In this document: positions 35,152 to 44,868 of the stretch, in pieces | Layout of the letters: each line of letters begins with the position of its first letter | How positions within the stretch are numbered: position 1 is the first letter of the stretch | From: Bacillota bacterium | Lineage (GTDB): Bacteria > Bacillota > Sulfobacillia > JACIYH01 | Assembly (NCBI GenBank): GCA_014360055.1 | Contig: JACIYH010000009.1 | Coordinates: 1-53,207, forward strand | Length of the DNA stretch: 53,207 nt | Reading direction: 5' to 3' | Notes under the pieces: generated by a model | What the model was told of the DNA's origin: nothing | The model's input: the letters and a program-made list of their open reading frames with translations, nothing else | The model's database searches: none | Translations under genes and position numbers: made by a program

Positions 35152-35724
35152 CTAGAGCGCGGCACCCTTGGGGTAGATCAGGGGTACCCCCGCCCGGCAC
35201 AGGGGACACTCAGCCGGGGAATACGAGGGCACGTCCAGGGTGACCAGCGCCACCTGAGGTACGCCGAATCCCACCTTGCCCCCACTGCGGTCCACCAGCA
35301 CACCCACCCCCACGGCGCGGGCCCTGGCCTGAGCGAGGAGTTCCAGCACCTCGTTGACCGATCCGCCCGTGGTGACGGCATCCTCCACCACCAGGAAGCG
35401 TTCGCCCGGGGAGATGGTGAACCCTCGCCGCAGGCGCATCTGGCCCTCTTCCCTCTCTGCGAAAATGGCCCGCACGCCCAGGGCGCGGGCGGTTTCATAA
35501 GCAAGGATGATGCCGCCCACCGCCGGGCCAATCACCGCCTGTACGCCGCTACCCGCGAAGGGGGCGGCCAACTGACGGCATAGCAGTTCGGCATGGTGGG
35601 GATACTGGAGCACCTGCGAGCATTGCAGAAAGGTGGGACTGTGCCTGCCCGAGGTCAGCCGGAAGTGCCCCTCCATGATGACGCCCGTCTCTCGCAGCAA
35701 CCGCACGATCTCCTCTTCAGTCAC
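35152..35724 (-). CDS. pyrE: Orotate phosphoribosyltransferase
   Basis: This 190-residue enzyme joins orotate to PRPP to give OMP. The PRPP-binding motif is FLVVEDAVTTGGSVNEVLE, and the substrate loop is EGHFRLTSGRHS. Family features of the Bacillota/thermophile type include the C-terminal CPLCRAG pair of cysteines. ATG 35724 overlaps the pyrF stop (ATGA), so the genes are coupled. It is the last pyrimidine gene of the operon. Confidence 0.95.
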   Translation of the reverse strand: MTEEEIVRLLRETGVIMEGHFRLTSGRHSPTFLQCSQVLQYPHHAELLCRQLAAPFAGSGVQAVIGPAVGGIILAYETARALGVRAIFAEREEGQMRLRRGFTISPGERFLVVEDAVTTGGSVNEVLELLAQARARAVGVGVLVDRSGGKVGFGVPQVALVTLDVPSYSPAECPLCRAGVPLIYPKGAAL

Positions 35725-36683
35725 CGCCCTGACTCCTTTCCCATCTCCTCCACCACCGCCCGTGCCGCTGCCAGCGGATCGGGGGCGCGTGTGATGGGTC
35801 GCCCCACCACCAGCCAGTCTGCCCCCGCAGCCACCGCCAGGGCGGGGGTGGCCACCCGCACCTGGTCGTCGCCTCCCGGGCGTCCCCCACGCGGGGCCGC
35901 ACCGGCCCCCGCAGGCCCCTCCGGACGCGCGGCCGGGACCCCGCGGCCCTCCAGATGCGACGGGGCAGGCGAGGGGCGGATACCCGGTGTGACTATGAAC
36001 GGGTCGGGGCCGAACTCCTTCCTGAGCAGGGCGGCTTCGCGCGCAGAGGCCACCCAGCCGTGCAGCCCGGCGTCCAGGGCCAGGCGGGCCAGGGCCACCA
36101 CCTGCTCCGCCAGGCCACGGCTGACGCCCAGGGCGCCAAGCTCCTCCTCGCCCAGGCTGGTGAGCACGGTGACCCCCAGCAGGATGGGCCCCGGGCCCGC
36201 ACCCGTCCCGCCAAGGTCCGCGTCATCCCCCGCGGCCGCGGCGGACGACGCCGCGGCGGCGCCCGCCGCGTCCACACCCGGCAACCAAGCCACACCCGCC
36301 GCGTCCACGGCCGACCGCCAGGCGCTGCGGGTGGCTGCCACTGCCTCTGCCATCATAGCCGTCCCGCCCGCAGCGTGCAGACTGATCATGTCCGCCCCCA
36401 TGCGGGCCAGGGCCGCCGTGGCGCGGGCGACGGTGTGCGGGATATCGTGCAGCTTCAGGTCGACGAAGACCCGCCCGCCTTCCGCCTTCACCATCTCCAC
36501 GGCAGCCGGACCCGCCACCGAGTACAATTCGAGCCCCACCTTGAACCAGGTCACCAGGGGACGGAGGGTCTTCACCAGGGTATGTGCCTCGTCGAGGTGG
36601 GCCACGTCCAGGGCCACCACCAACCGTTCTTCGGGCGCCCGCGGCCGCACCGCCCGCGCACGAGGGACGTGCGGGCCAGGCAC
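35721..36683 (-). CDS. pyrF: Orotidine 5'-phosphate decarboxylase, with low-complexity insertions
   Basis: The protein has 320 residues, against about 230-250 usual. It decarboxylates OMP to UMP. The core is complete: LVVALDVAHLDEA, VTWFKVGLELY, the catalytic VFVDLKLHDIPHTV, and LVVGRPITRAPDP at the end. Two Ala/Gly/Pro-rich insertions enlarge it. One (about residues 120-165) contains VDAAG repeats with a 33-bp DNA period. The other (about 230-265) lies after FIVTPGIRP, in the phosphate-gripper loop region. GTG 36683 is the annotated start. It overlaps pyrE by 4 bp. Confidence 0.92.
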   Translation of the reverse strand: MPGPHVPRARAVRPRAPEERLVVALDVAHLDEAHTLVKTLRPLVTWFKVGLELYSVAGPAAVEMVKAEGGRVFVDLKLHDIPHTVARATAALARMGADMISLHAAGGTAMMAEAVAATRSAWRSAVDAAGVAWLPGVDAAGAAAASSAAAAGDDADLGGTGAGPGPILLGVTVLTSLGEEELGALGVSRGLAEQVVALARLALDAGLHGWVASAREAALLRKEFGPDPFIVTPGIRPSPAPSHLEGRGVPAARPEGPAGAGAAPRGGRPGGDDQVRVATPALAVAAGADWLVVGRPITRAPDPLAAARAVVEEMGKESGR

Positions 36684-36730
36684 CCGGCTCCAAGGGGTGC
36701 ACGGATCTGAGGCGGGGGCCGGACCGGTAG

Positions 36731-37693
36731 TCAGCTCTGCTCACTCCCCTCCGCCAAAGGTTCGAGCGCGGCACGGTGGGCCAGTCCCACCACTTCCCTC
36801 ACGCTGCGGAAGCCCTCCCCGGCCAGGCAGGCGGCCATCTCGGTCACGATGCGGGGCGCCGCCAGAGGATCCACCAGGGTGGCGCTTCCCACTGCCACCA
36901 CGGTGGCGCCGGCGAGCAGGAACTCCACGGCATCGCGCCCGGTCATGATACCGCCGCAGCCCACGATGGGCAAATCCACGGCCGCGGCCACCTCCCATAC
37001 CATGCGCAGTGCCACCGGCTTGATGGCGGGGCCCGACAATCCCCCGCTGATCGCCCCCAGCAGGGGTCGGCGGCGGCGCACATCGATGGCCATCCCCTTG
37101 AGGGTGTTAATCAGGGTGAGGGCATCGGCGCCCGCTTCCCGGGCCGCCCGCGCCACGGCCACGATGTCGGTGACGTTAGGCGTAAGCTTGACCAGCAGGG
37201 GCAGGCAGGTGACGGCCCGCACCGCCCTCACCACCGCCGCGGAGGCGGCGGGATCGGTGCCGAACAGCATGCCCCCGGCCCGCACGTTCGGGCAGGAAAC
37301 GTTCACCTCGAGTCCGCTTACACCTTCCACCCCATCCAGTTTGGCCGCCAGGGCGGCGTACTCCTCCACCCTCTCCCCGGCTATGTTTACGATAATCGGC
37401 ACACCGAACTGGCGCAGGAAGGGGATTTCCTCGCGGATCACCGTCTCCACGCCCGGGTTCTCGAGGCCGATGGAGTTGAGCAGCCCGGCAGGCGTCTCGG
37501 CGATGCGGGGCGGCGGATTACCCGCGCGCGGGGCCAGGGTGGTTCCCTTGGTGACGATCCCGCCCACCAGGCGCAGGTCAAACCAGCGCGCCATCTCGCG
37601 CCCGTATCCGAAGGTGCCCGAGGCCACCAGCACGGGGTTGGCCAGGGGAATTCCGGCCAGGTCAGCCCGCAGATCTGGCCCCGCAGGCCCCAA
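36731..37693 (-). CDS. pyrD: Dihydroorotate dehydrogenase B, catalytic subunit
   Basis: The protein is 320 residues from TTG 37693. With PyrK it oxidises dihydroorotate to orotate using NAD. Motifs are PVLVASGTFGYG, VGGIVTKGTTLAPRAGNPPP, NSIGLENPG, LEVNVSCPN (catalytic Cys) and GCGGIMTGRDAVEFLLAGA. The frame stays open upstream across a 39-bp tandem repeat and into pyrK. Starts there would add a Cys/Glu/Gly repeat (CEEG...GAG) with no counterpart in the family, so I prefer TTG 37693; the true start is uncertain. Confidence 0.92.
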   Translation of the reverse strand: MGPAGPDLRADLAGIPLANPVLVASGTFGYGREMARWFDLRLVGGIVTKGTTLAPRAGNPPPRIAETPAGLLNSIGLENPGVETVIREEIPFLRQFGVPIIVNIAGERVEEYAALAAKLDGVEGVSGLEVNVSCPNVRAGGMLFGTDPAASAAVVRAVRAVTCLPLLVKLTPNVTDIVAVARAAREAGADALTLINTLKGMAIDVRRRRPLLGAISGGLSGPAIKPVALRMVWEVAAAVDLPIVGCGGIMTGRDAVEFLLAGATVVAVGSATLVDPLAAPRIVTEMAACLAGEGFRSVREVVGLAHRAALEPLAEGSEQS

Positions 37694-37707
37694 CGGCCCC
37701 GCCGGCC

Positions 37708-37824
37708 ATGCACCCGCGCCCTGCCCGGCCCCCTCTTCACACGCCGATGCGCCCGCGCCCTGCCCGCGCCCCTCCTCGCACGGCCATGCGCCCGCGCCGT
37801 GCTCGAGCCCCTCCTCACACGCCA
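37708..37824. repeat. 39-bp tandem repeat, three copies, at the pyrK/pyrD junction
   Basis: Copies start at 37708, 37747 and 37786 (exact 39-bp period), and the sequence ATGCG begins again at 37825. On the minus strand each copy contains a GAGGAGGGG-like ribosome binding site. The first copy also contains the pyrK end (..RIGV stop), and the pyrK-frame RIGV-stop recurs in the second. The junction signal has therefore been multiplied. Confidence 0.9.
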
Positions 37825-38741
37825 ATGCGGGCCACCCCCTCGAGATCCACGGCACCGGCCGGGAACACCGGCCCATCCTGGCACACGTGCAGGTACCCGC
37901 CTCCGCGCGCGGGCACGGCACATCCCCGGCAGACGCCGAAACCGCAACCCATGCGGGCCTCAAGGGACACGTAAAAGGGCCATACCTCCTCTGCGCTACC
38001 GTGCCCCGTCACCTGCGCGGCCCCCTCCCGGGCCAGGAGCCGGTCCACCGCCGCCAGCATGGCGGGTGGCCCGCAGGCAAAGACGGTCACGCGCGTACCC
38101 TCCCCCGGCGGAACGGCTGCGGCTCCTCCGGGGGGCCCGGCTGGCGGGGCGCCACCAGACGGGACCGACTCGCGGAGGAGCGCCGGCAGGGCATCGGTGA
38201 CCACCCCCCGCACGCCCTGGGAACCGTCCTCCGTGCAGGTGATGACCTCCGCCCCGGCCTCCTGCAGTTCCCGCACCCCCAGGAGGAGCCCGGCCGTACG
38301 GGCACCCACCACCGCCCGTACCGGCACCCCCGCCGAGGCTGCCGTCCTGGCCACGGGAGGGAAGGGCGCCACTCCCACCCCGCCCGCCACCAGGAGCAGA
38401 GCGCCTTCGCTCACGGGGGGGAACCCGTTCCCGAAGGGCCCGGTGAGGAGCAACCCGTCCCCGGGGCGACAGGAGGCCAACGCCCGCGTCCCTTCACCCA
38501 CCACGCGCACCAGAAACGATATCACCCCGCGGGAGGGATCGATGTCGAAAAAGCTCAGCGGGCGGGCCAGAAACGGCCCCCCGCCGACGGTATCGGGACC
38601 GGGGCCCACCCGTACCATGGCGAACTGCCCGGGCCGGACCCGCGCGGCCGTACCGGGAGCCAGGACATCCAGGCGGAAGTGCCCGGTCGCCACCTCGGCG
38701 CGCCCGAGCACCCGCCCAACTTCCCTGATCCACTCCCTCAA
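37815..38741 (-). CDS. pyrK: Dihydroorotate dehydrogenase B, electron-transfer subunit
   Basis: The protein has about 309 residues. It carries FAD and a [2Fe-2S] cluster and passes electrons from PyrD to NAD. The FAD-binding part has PGQFAMVRVG and RPLSFFDID. The NAD part has LLLVAGGVGVAPF and FACGPPAML. The cluster ligands are CGFGVCRGCAV plus the Cys in LHVCQDGPVF. A Pro/Gly-rich insert (about 210-232) is absent from typical members. TTG 38741 behind GGGAAG is chosen; ATG 38762 is seven codons upstream. The stop lies inside the 39-bp repeat. Confidence 0.92.
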   Translation of the reverse strand: MREWIREVGRVLGRAEVATGHFRLDVLAPGTAARVRPGQFAMVRVGPGPDTVGGGPFLARPLSFFDIDPSRGVISFLVRVVGEGTRALASCRPGDGLLLTGPFGNGFPPVSEGALLLVAGGVGVAPFPPVARTAASAGVPVRAVVGARTAGLLLGVRELQEAGAEVITCTEDGSQGVRGVVTDALPALLRESVPSGGAPPAGPPGGAAAVPPGEGTRVTVFACGPPAMLAAVDRLLAREGAAQVTGHGSAEEVWPFYVSLEARMGCGFGVCRGCAVPARGGGYLHVCQDGPVFPAGAVDLEGVARIGV

Positions 38742-38857
38742 TTCCCCACTTCCCTTACCTGGCATCCGCCCTGCTGCCCCCGGGTGAGCGCGCACTGCGG
38801 GCGCGTGCCAGTCGCGGTAGGCCTACCCCCCAACCGGAGCCGCACCTCCCAACCGGC

Positions 38858-41800
38858 TCACCCGGGGTGATTATACCGGGGGTCAGGCCCACCCCACAAC
38901 CTGTCCTGCAGGCACACGGGCTCGCCGGGGTCGGGACGGGACGCCCAGGCTTCCACCAGCGCCCGGGCCGTGTCCAGGCAGGTGAGGCAGGGGACGCCGG
39001 CCTCCGCGGCTGCCCGGCGGATGGCAAACCCGTCCCGCTCGGCACGCCGGCCCGGTGAGGGCGTGTTGATGACCAGGTGCACGTCCCCGCCGGCGAGGAG
39101 ATCGAGGACGTGGGGGCTGCCCTCGCTCAGCTTGTTCCAGGCCCGGACGGGGAGGCCCCGCTCGGACAGGAAGGCAGCGGTGCCGCGGGTGGCATGGAGG
39201 CGGCAGCCCATCTCGTGCAACCGGACCACAGAGTCCAGCGCCACCTTCTTGTCTTCGTCCGCCAGGCTGACCAGCACCCCCGCCCCCGCCCGCAGGCTCA
39301 CCGCCGCCGCGCGGTAGGCCTTGACCAGGGCGGAGGGCAGGTCGGGGCCGAAGGCCATGACCTCGCCCGTGGACTTCATTTCGGGTCCCAGGGTGGTGTC
39401 CACCCCCAGCAGTTTGGACCAGGAGAAAACGGGTGCCTTGACCGCCACCCCCGGGGGAACCGGGTGGAGGCCGCCGCGGTACCCCTGCTCCCGCAGGCTC
39501 CGGCCCAGCATGGCACCGGTGGCCAGCCGGACCAGGGGGACACCGGTGGCTTTAGTCAGGAAGGGGACGGTGCGACTGGCGCGGGGATTGGCTTCCAGCA
39601 CCCACACCCGACCGTCGTAGATCACGTACTGGACGTTGAGCAGCCCCACCACTCCCAGGGACAGGGCCAGCCGGGTGGTGCAGTCCACCACCGCCTCCAC
39701 CTGCCCCGGTGACAGGGACTGGGGCGGGTAGATGGCGGTGGAGTCGCCCGAGTGGATGCCCGCCCGCTCCAGGTGCTCCATCACCCCGGCCACCAGCACC
39801 TCCTCACCGTCAGACACGGCGTCCACTTCCACCTCCCGCCCCGGCAGGTAGCGGTCCACCAGGACGGGGGCGGCCGGGGAGACGGCAGCGGCCTGCTCTA
39901 TGTAGCGTGCCAGGTCCTCGTCCCCGTACACGATCTCCATGGCACGGCCGCCCAGCACCCAGGAGGGGCGCACCAGGACGGGGTACCCCACCCGCCGCGC
40001 GATGGCGAGGGCCTCCTCCAGGGAAGTGGCCGTGCCGCCGGGAGGACGGGGGATGCCCAGACGCTCGACCAGCGCATCGAAGCGGCGGCGGTCTTCGGCC
40101 AGGGCGATGGCCTCCGGGGAAGTCCCGGGCACGGGCACCCCCGCCCGTGCCAGCCCGGCGGCCAGATTGATGGCGGTCTGCCCGCCGAACTGCACCAGCA
40201 CCCCTTCCGGTCGCTCGCGCTCGCACACGGCCAGCACGTCTTCCAGGGCGAGGGGCTCGAAGTAGAGGCGGTCCGCCGTGGAGTAGTCGGTAGACACCGT
40301 CTCGGGGTTGCTGTTCACCACGACGGCACGGTAGCCCATCTCCTGCAGGGCCCGCACGGCATGCACGGTGCAGTAATCGAACTCGATGCCCTGCCCGATG
40401 CGGATGGGCCCGGCCCCCAGGACCACCACCCGCCGGCCGGGCAGGGGCTCGGCCTCGTCTTCCCGTGCTTCCCCGGGGCCGGGGGCCCCGGCACCCGTGT
40501 AGGTGGAATAGAAGTAGGGTGTGGCTGCCTCGAACTCGCCGGCGCAGGTGTCCACCATCTTGAACACGGGGCGAGCCCCCGCCTCCAGCCGCAGGCGGCG
40601 CACTTCCTCCGCCTCCAGGCCGGCCAGCCGCCCCAGGTCGGCGTCGGACAGCCCGGCCGCCTTCAGCCTTCGCCAGCCGCGGCCATCCAGGCACCGCAAC
40701 CCCGCAGCCCCCGCACCCCGCACCTCCTGCAGTACCTCGGCCACCCGGGCCAGGCCGTGCAGGAACCAGGGATCGATGCCCGTCCGTTCGGCCAGGTCGT
40801 CTACCGGGTGACCCCGCCCCAAGGCCTCCAGCAGCCGGAACAACCTCCTGTCGTCGGCCTCCGCCAGATCCTGTGGACCGTCCGGCACGCCGGCCCCCGC
40901 CCGGTCCACACCACATGGCGCGGCGGCCCCCACCGGGTCCGCACCCGACGCTGCGGCCCTGGCGACCGCCCTCCCGGCGACCGGCACCGCGAGGCCCCCA
41001 CCGTCTTCCAGTGCGCGCACCGCCTTGCCCAGGGCCTCGGGGAAAGTGCGCCCGATGGCCATCACCTCGCCGGTCGACTTCATCTGGGTGGCCAGACGGC
41101 GGTCGGCCGACGGGAACTTGTCGAAGGGCCAGCGCGGCACCTTCACCACCACGTAGTCCAGGGCGGGCTCGAAGCAGGCACGCGTGTAACCCGTGACCGG
41201 GTTGATGATCTCGTCCAGGCCCATCCCCAGGGCCAGCTTGGCCGCCACCCGGGCGATGGGGTAACCGGTGGCCTTGGAGGCCAGGGCCGAGGAGCGGCTC
41301 ACCCGCGGATTGACCTCGATGACGAAGTAGGCGCCGCTCCGGGGGTCAAGGGCAAACTGGATGTTGCAGCCGCCCCTGATTCCCAGGTGGCGGATAATGC
41401 GCAGGGCCGCTGAGCGCAGCATCTGGTACTCGCGGTCGGAAAGGGTCTGGGTGGGAGCCACCACGATGGAGTCCCCGGTATGCACCCCCATGGGGTCGAA
41501 GTTCTCCATACTGCATACGGTGATGCAGTTGTCGCGGGCGTCCCGCATGACCTCGTACTCGATTTCCTTCCACCCGAGCAGGCTCTTCTCCACCAGCACC
41601 TGGCTGATGGGTGAAAAGCGCAGGCCACGGGCCGCCACCTGCTCGAGTTCCCGGGGTGTCCCGGCAATACCCCCGCCCGTACCACCCAGGGTGAAGGCCG
41701 GGCGGACCACCACCGGGTAGCCGATACGCTCCGCCAGTGCGAGGGCCGCGGGCACCGAGGAGACGGTGCCGCTGGGGGGCACGGGCTCGCCCAGCGCCTC

Positions 41801-42202
41801 CATGGCGGCACGGAACTTCTCCCGGTCTTCCGCCGTCTCGATGGCCTCCAGCGGGGTCCCCAGCAACTCCACCCCGAACCGGGCGAGCAGGCCCGCCCGG
41901 TGCAGTTCCACCGCCAGGTTGAGGCCCACCTGCCCGCCCAGGGTGGCCAGGATACCGTCCGGCCTCTCCCGTGCCAGGATGGCGGCCGCAGCATCCACGG
42001 TGAGGGGTTCCAGGTACACCCGGTCGGCCATGTGGCTGTCGGTCATGATGGTGGCGGGGTTGGGGTTGCACAGGACGACCTCCACCCCTTCCTCGCGCAG
42101 GGACTGGCAGGCCTGGCTGCCGGCGTAATCGAACTCCGCCGCCTGCCCTATCACGATGGGACCCGACCCTATCACCAGCACCCTGCCCGGCTTAGCGCCC
42201 AT
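38858..42202 (-). CDS. carB: Carbamoyl-phosphate synthase, large subunit
   Basis: The protein has 1114 residues, slightly longer than usual. It makes carbamoyl phosphate from bicarbonate, ammonia and ATP. Both ATP-grasp halves are seen: [20 protein letters not shown] and [20 protein letters not shown], with [20 protein letters not shown] and [20 protein letters not shown]. The C-terminal MGS-like allosteric domain follows. A short 33-bp repeat in the first half's linker (about residues 410-440) encodes Gly/Ala/Pro-rich sequence. ATG 42202 follows GGGGGG by 7 bases. Confidence 0.96.
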   Translation of the reverse strand: MGAKPGRVLVIGSGPIVIGQAAEFDYAGSQACQSLREEGVEVVLCNPNPATIMTDSHMADRVYLEPLTVDAAAAILARERPDGILATLGGQVGLNLAVELHRAGLLARFGVELLGTPLEAIETAEDREKFRAAMEALGEPVPPSGTVSSVPAALALAERIGYPVVVRPAFTLGGTGGGIAGTPRELEQVAARGLRFSPISQVLVEKSLLGWKEIEYEVMRDARDNCITVCSMENFDPMGVHTGDSIVVAPTQTLSDREYQMLRSAALRIIRHLGIRGGCNIQFALDPRSGAYFVIEVNPRVSRSSALASKATGYPIARVAAKLALGMGLDEIINPVTGYTRACFEPALDYVVVKVPRWPFDKFPSADRRLATQMKSTGEVMAIGRTFPEALGKAVRALEDGGGLAVPVAGRAVARAAASGADPVGAAAPCGVDRAGAGVPDGPQDLAEADDRRLFRLLEALGRGHPVDDLAERTGIDPWFLHGLARVAEVLQEVRGAGAAGLRCLDGRGWRRLKAAGLSDADLGRLAGLEAEEVRRLRLEAGARPVFKMVDTCAGEFEAATPYFYSTYTGAGAPGPGEAREDEAEPLPGRRVVVLGAGPIRIGQGIEFDYCTVHAVRALQEMGYRAVVVNSNPETVSTDYSTADRLYFEPLALEDVLAVCERERPEGVLVQFGGQTAINLAAGLARAGVPVPGTSPEAIALAEDRRRFDALVERLGIPRPPGGTATSLEEALAIARRVGYPVLVRPSWVLGGRAMEIVYGDEDLARYIEQAAAVSPAAPVLVDRYLPGREVEVDAVSDGEEVLVAGVMEHLERAGIHSGDSTAIYPPQSLSPGQVEAVVDCTTRLALSLGVVGLLNVQYVIYDGRVWVLEANPRASRTVPFLTKATGVPLVRLATGAMLGRSLREQGYRGGLHPVPPGVAVKAPVFSWSKLLGVDTTLGPEMKSTGEVMAFGPDLPSALVKAYRAAAVSLRAGAGVLVSLADEDKKVALDSVVRLHEMGCRLHATRGTAAFLSERGLPVRAWNKLSEGSPHVLDLLAGGDVHLVINTPSPGRRAERDGFAIRRAAAEAGVPCLTCLDTARALVEAWASRPDPGEPVCLQDRLWGGPDPRYNHPG
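40889..40954. repeat. Two-copy ~33-bp repeat inside carB
   Basis: GGCCCCCGCCCGGTCCACACC and, about 34 bases later, GGCCCCCACCGGGTCCGCACC lie in the linker region. They encode in-frame Gly/Ala/Pro segments ([22 protein letters not shown]). The period matches the other repeats in the window. Confidence 0.5.
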
Positions 42203-42250
42203 CCCCGTTCCCCCCAGCACCGCCCACCGTCCGCCACTCCAGCCTGGCGG

Positions 42251-43399
42251 CTAGCCGGCCCGGCGCTCCTCGTTATGGTGCGCCGACCCGTGTCCCTGGC
42301 CGTACGCACCGGCCCGCCCGTCGCGGCCGGCGACGAGGGTGAGGAAGCGGTCGAACAGGTAGCCCGTATCACCCGGGCCCGGCCCGGCCTCGGGGTGATA
42401 CTGCACACTGAACGCCTGCCGTTCCGGGAACTCAAGGCCCTCCACCGTGCCGTCATTGAGATTGCGCGCCGTCACCGTTACCCCGGCGGGCAGACCCTCG
42501 TCGGCGACGGCGTAACCATGGTTCTGCGAGGTTATGAACACCCGCCCGAGGGTTAGGTCGTGAACGGGGTGGTTGGCCCCCCGGTGGCCGTACTTGAGAC
42601 GGAAGGTGCGGGCTCCGGCGGCCAGCGCCATAATCTGGTGACCCAGGCATATGCCCAACATGGGCACCCGGCCCAGCAGCTCCCGGGCGGCGGCAATGGC
42701 CCAGGTGGCGTCCCCGGGGTCGCCGGGACCGTTGGACAGCACCACCCCCCGCGGTCGGAAGGACATGATCTCCGCCGCCGTGGAGGTGGCGGGCACCACG
42801 GTGATGCTGCACCCCCGGCGCAGCAGGGCCTGCAGGATGCCCGCCTTCACCCCCAGGTCGACCACCACCAGCCGGGGTCCGCGCCCGGAAAGGTGGTAGG
42901 GGCGGGAACAGGTGGCACGGTAAACCACCCCGCGCAGGGAAACCGCCCGCGCCGCCTGCACCAGTTCCTCCGCCCAGCCGTGTGAGCCGTCTCCGGCAAC
43001 CCGGGAGGTGATCACGCCCCGCATGGTACCGTGACGGCGCAGGTGGCGGACCAGCGCCCGCGTGTCAACTCCCTGCAATCCCACCACCCCGTGGGAGCGC
43101 AGGAAGTCGTCCAGGCTCCAGCAGGCCTCGCGGTGGCTGGGAGCGAAGCAGGCCTCGTGCACCACCAGGCCGCTCACCAGCGGGCGGGCGGACTGCAGGT
43201 CGCTACCCGACACGCCGTAGTTGCCCACCAGGGGGTAGGTGAGGGTGACAATCTGCCCGCAGTAGGAAGGGTCGGTGAGGATCTCCCCGTAGCCGGTCAT
43301 GCCGGTGTTGAACACCACCTCGCCCCCCGCCGTCCCGCAAGCACCCAACGGTTCCCCCGGAAAAACCGTGCCGTCCTCCAGGACCAGGGCACCCGTCAT
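42251..43399 (-). CDS. carA: Carbamoyl-phosphate synthase, small (glutaminase) subunit
   Basis: This 382-residue protein releases ammonia from glutamine for CarB. Motifs are ALVLEDGTVFPGEPLGA, FNTGMTGYGEILTDPSY, and the glutaminase triad in MLGICLGHQ (Cys) and FSVQYHPEAGPGP (His, Glu). ATG 43399 follows a GGGGGTGG site; GTG 43408 is an alternative. It lies 48 bp before carB and 68 bp after pyrC. Confidence 0.96.
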   Translation of the reverse strand: MTGALVLEDGTVFPGEPLGACGTAGGEVVFNTGMTGYGEILTDPSYCGQIVTLTYPLVGNYGVSGSDLQSARPLVSGLVVHEACFAPSHREACWSLDDFLRSHGVVGLQGVDTRALVRHLRRHGTMRGVITSRVAGDGSHGWAEELVQAARAVSLRGVVYRATCSRPYHLSGRGPRLVVVDLGVKAGILQALLRRGCSITVVPATSTAAEIMSFRPRGVVLSNGPGDPGDATWAIAAARELLGRVPMLGICLGHQIMALAAGARTFRLKYGHRGANHPVHDLTLGRVFITSQNHGYAVADEGLPAGVTVTARNLNDGTVEGLEFPERQAFSVQYHPEAGPGPGDTGYLFDRFLTLVAGRDGRAGAYGQGHGSAHHNEERRAG

Positions 43400-43476
43400 C
43401 CCTTCCACCCCCGGCCTGCATACTTATGCACTCCGGCTCATTATATTCCACCGCCGCCCGCCCGGCAACCCCCCGA

Positions 43477-44868
43477 TCAGGCCAGTACCTCGCCGTCGCG
43501 CATGACCACGTGGCCGGCCACCACGGTGAGGACGGGCCACCCCCGCAGCTTCCTGCCCCCCAGAGGGGTGTTCCTACCCTTGGAGTAGAAGCGCTCCGGG
43601 TCCACGGTCCTCTCCAGCCCGGGATCGATCACGGTGACGTCGGCGCAGCCGCCCACCCGCAGGCTGCCCGCCCCCACCCGCCGGCAGCCCGCCACCACCG
43701 GCGCGCTACCCGCCGCCGGCTGGCGGCCTACCGGCAGGCTGCCGGCGCCCAGGCCCAATATGCGGGCGGGACCTGCCGTAAGCCGCTCTATCAGGGTCCC
43801 GGGGGCGATAAGCCCCGGGTGCACCAGCTCGGTGAGGAGGAGGGGCACGGCCGTCTCCAGTGCCGAGATGCCGAAGGCGGCATAGTTGTATTCCACGTCC
43901 TTATCGTCCAGGTGGTGGGGGGCATGGTCGGTGGCGATGGCCTCTATGACACCTTCGGCGAGGGCTCGGCGCAGGGCCTCCACGTCCTCCGCCGCGCGCA
44001 GGGGCGGGTTGACCTTGGTGTTGGTGTCGTACCAGGTATCGTGAACCAGCCGGTCGGTCAGGCAGAGGTGGGTGGGGGTGACCTCGGCGGTTACCGGCAG
44101 CCCCTCGGCCCGGGCCCCGCGCAGGAGGTCCACCGTGCCACGGGTACTGGCGTGGGCAATGTGGACCCTGCCGCCGGTCAGCCGGGCCAGCATGATGTCG
44201 CGTGCCACCATGATCTCTTCCGCCGCGGCCGGCATCCCCCGCAAACCCAGCACCGTGGACCAGTAGCCCAGGTGCATGACCGCGTCCCGCGTCAGCGAAG
44301 GCTCCTGACAGTGGTCGATGATGGGCTTCCCGAAGACGCACCCGTACTCCAGCGCGCAGCGCATGACCTCGGCGTCGGCGATGGGGTGGCCGTCGTCGGA
44401 GAAGGCCACCGCGCCCGCCTCCGCCATGTCACCCATCTCCGCCAGCTCCTTACCCTCCAGGCCGCGGGTGACCGCCCCCACCGGGAGCACGTGCACCACG
44501 GCCTTCTCGGCCGCCCGGGCCAGAATCGAATTCACCATGGAGGCATCGTCCACGGGAGGGCGGGTGTTGGCCATAGCTACCACGGTGGTGAATCCCCCCG
44601 CCGCGGCCGCCCGCGTGCCCGAGGCGATGTCTTCCTTCCACTCCTCGCCCGGCTCGCGGAGGTGCACATGCATGTCGATGAGACCGGGCACCACCCAGAG
44701 CCCGCGGGCCTCGAACACCCGGGCGCCGTCGGCCTCCAGGCCGTGGCCCAGCTGGCTGACCACCCCGTCGGCCAGGAGCACGTCCATCTCCGCGTCGATC
44801 CCCTGGGCGGGGTCGATCACCCGCCCGCCCCGGATGAGCAGCGGTTCGGGCTTGCCGCGCAGCTTCAT
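43477..44868 (-). CDS. pyrC: Dihydroorotase
   Basis: The 463-residue zinc enzyme closes carbamoyl aspartate to dihydroorotate. The metal motifs are [37 protein letters not shown] and [11 protein letters not shown]. About 26 extra residues ([14 protein letters not shown] onward) are inserted just before [18 protein letters not shown], as an apparent duplication of that segment. The start overlaps the pyrB stop by 4 bp (ATGA). Confidence 0.95.
   Translation of the reverse strand: MKLRGKPEPLLIRGGRVIDPAQGIDAEMDVLLADGVVSQLGHGLEADGARVFEARGLWVVPGLIDMHVHLREPGEEWKEDIASGTRAAAAGGFTTVVAMANTRPPVDDASMVNSILARAAEKAVVHVLPVGAVTRGLEGKELAEMGDMAEAGAVAFSDDGHPIADAEVMRCALEYGCVFGKPIIDHCQEPSLTRDAVMHLGYWSTVLGLRGMPAAAEEIMVARDIMLARLTGGRVHIAHASTRGTVDLLRGARAEGLPVTAEVTPTHLCLTDRLVHDTWYDTNTKVNPPLRAAEDVEALRRALAEGVIEAIATDHAPHHLDDKDVEYNYAAFGISALETAVPLLLTELVHPGLIAPGTLIERLTAGPARILGLGAGSLPVGRQPAAGSAPVVAGCRRVGAGSLRVGGCADVTVIDPGLERTVDPERFYSKGRNTPLGGRKLRGWPVLTVVAGHVVMRDGEVLA

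Noticed and set aside
37694-37963. Long N-terminal extension of PyrD with CEEG repeats
   Set aside because: It lies in the 39-bp repeat and inside pyrK, has no counterpart in the family, and TTG 37693 gives the normal length; kept as a finding rather than as coding sequence.
36849-38870. 673-codon plus-strand frame across pyrD and pyrK
   Set aside because: Low-complexity Arg/Pro/Ala translation, antisense to two complete pyrimidine genes.
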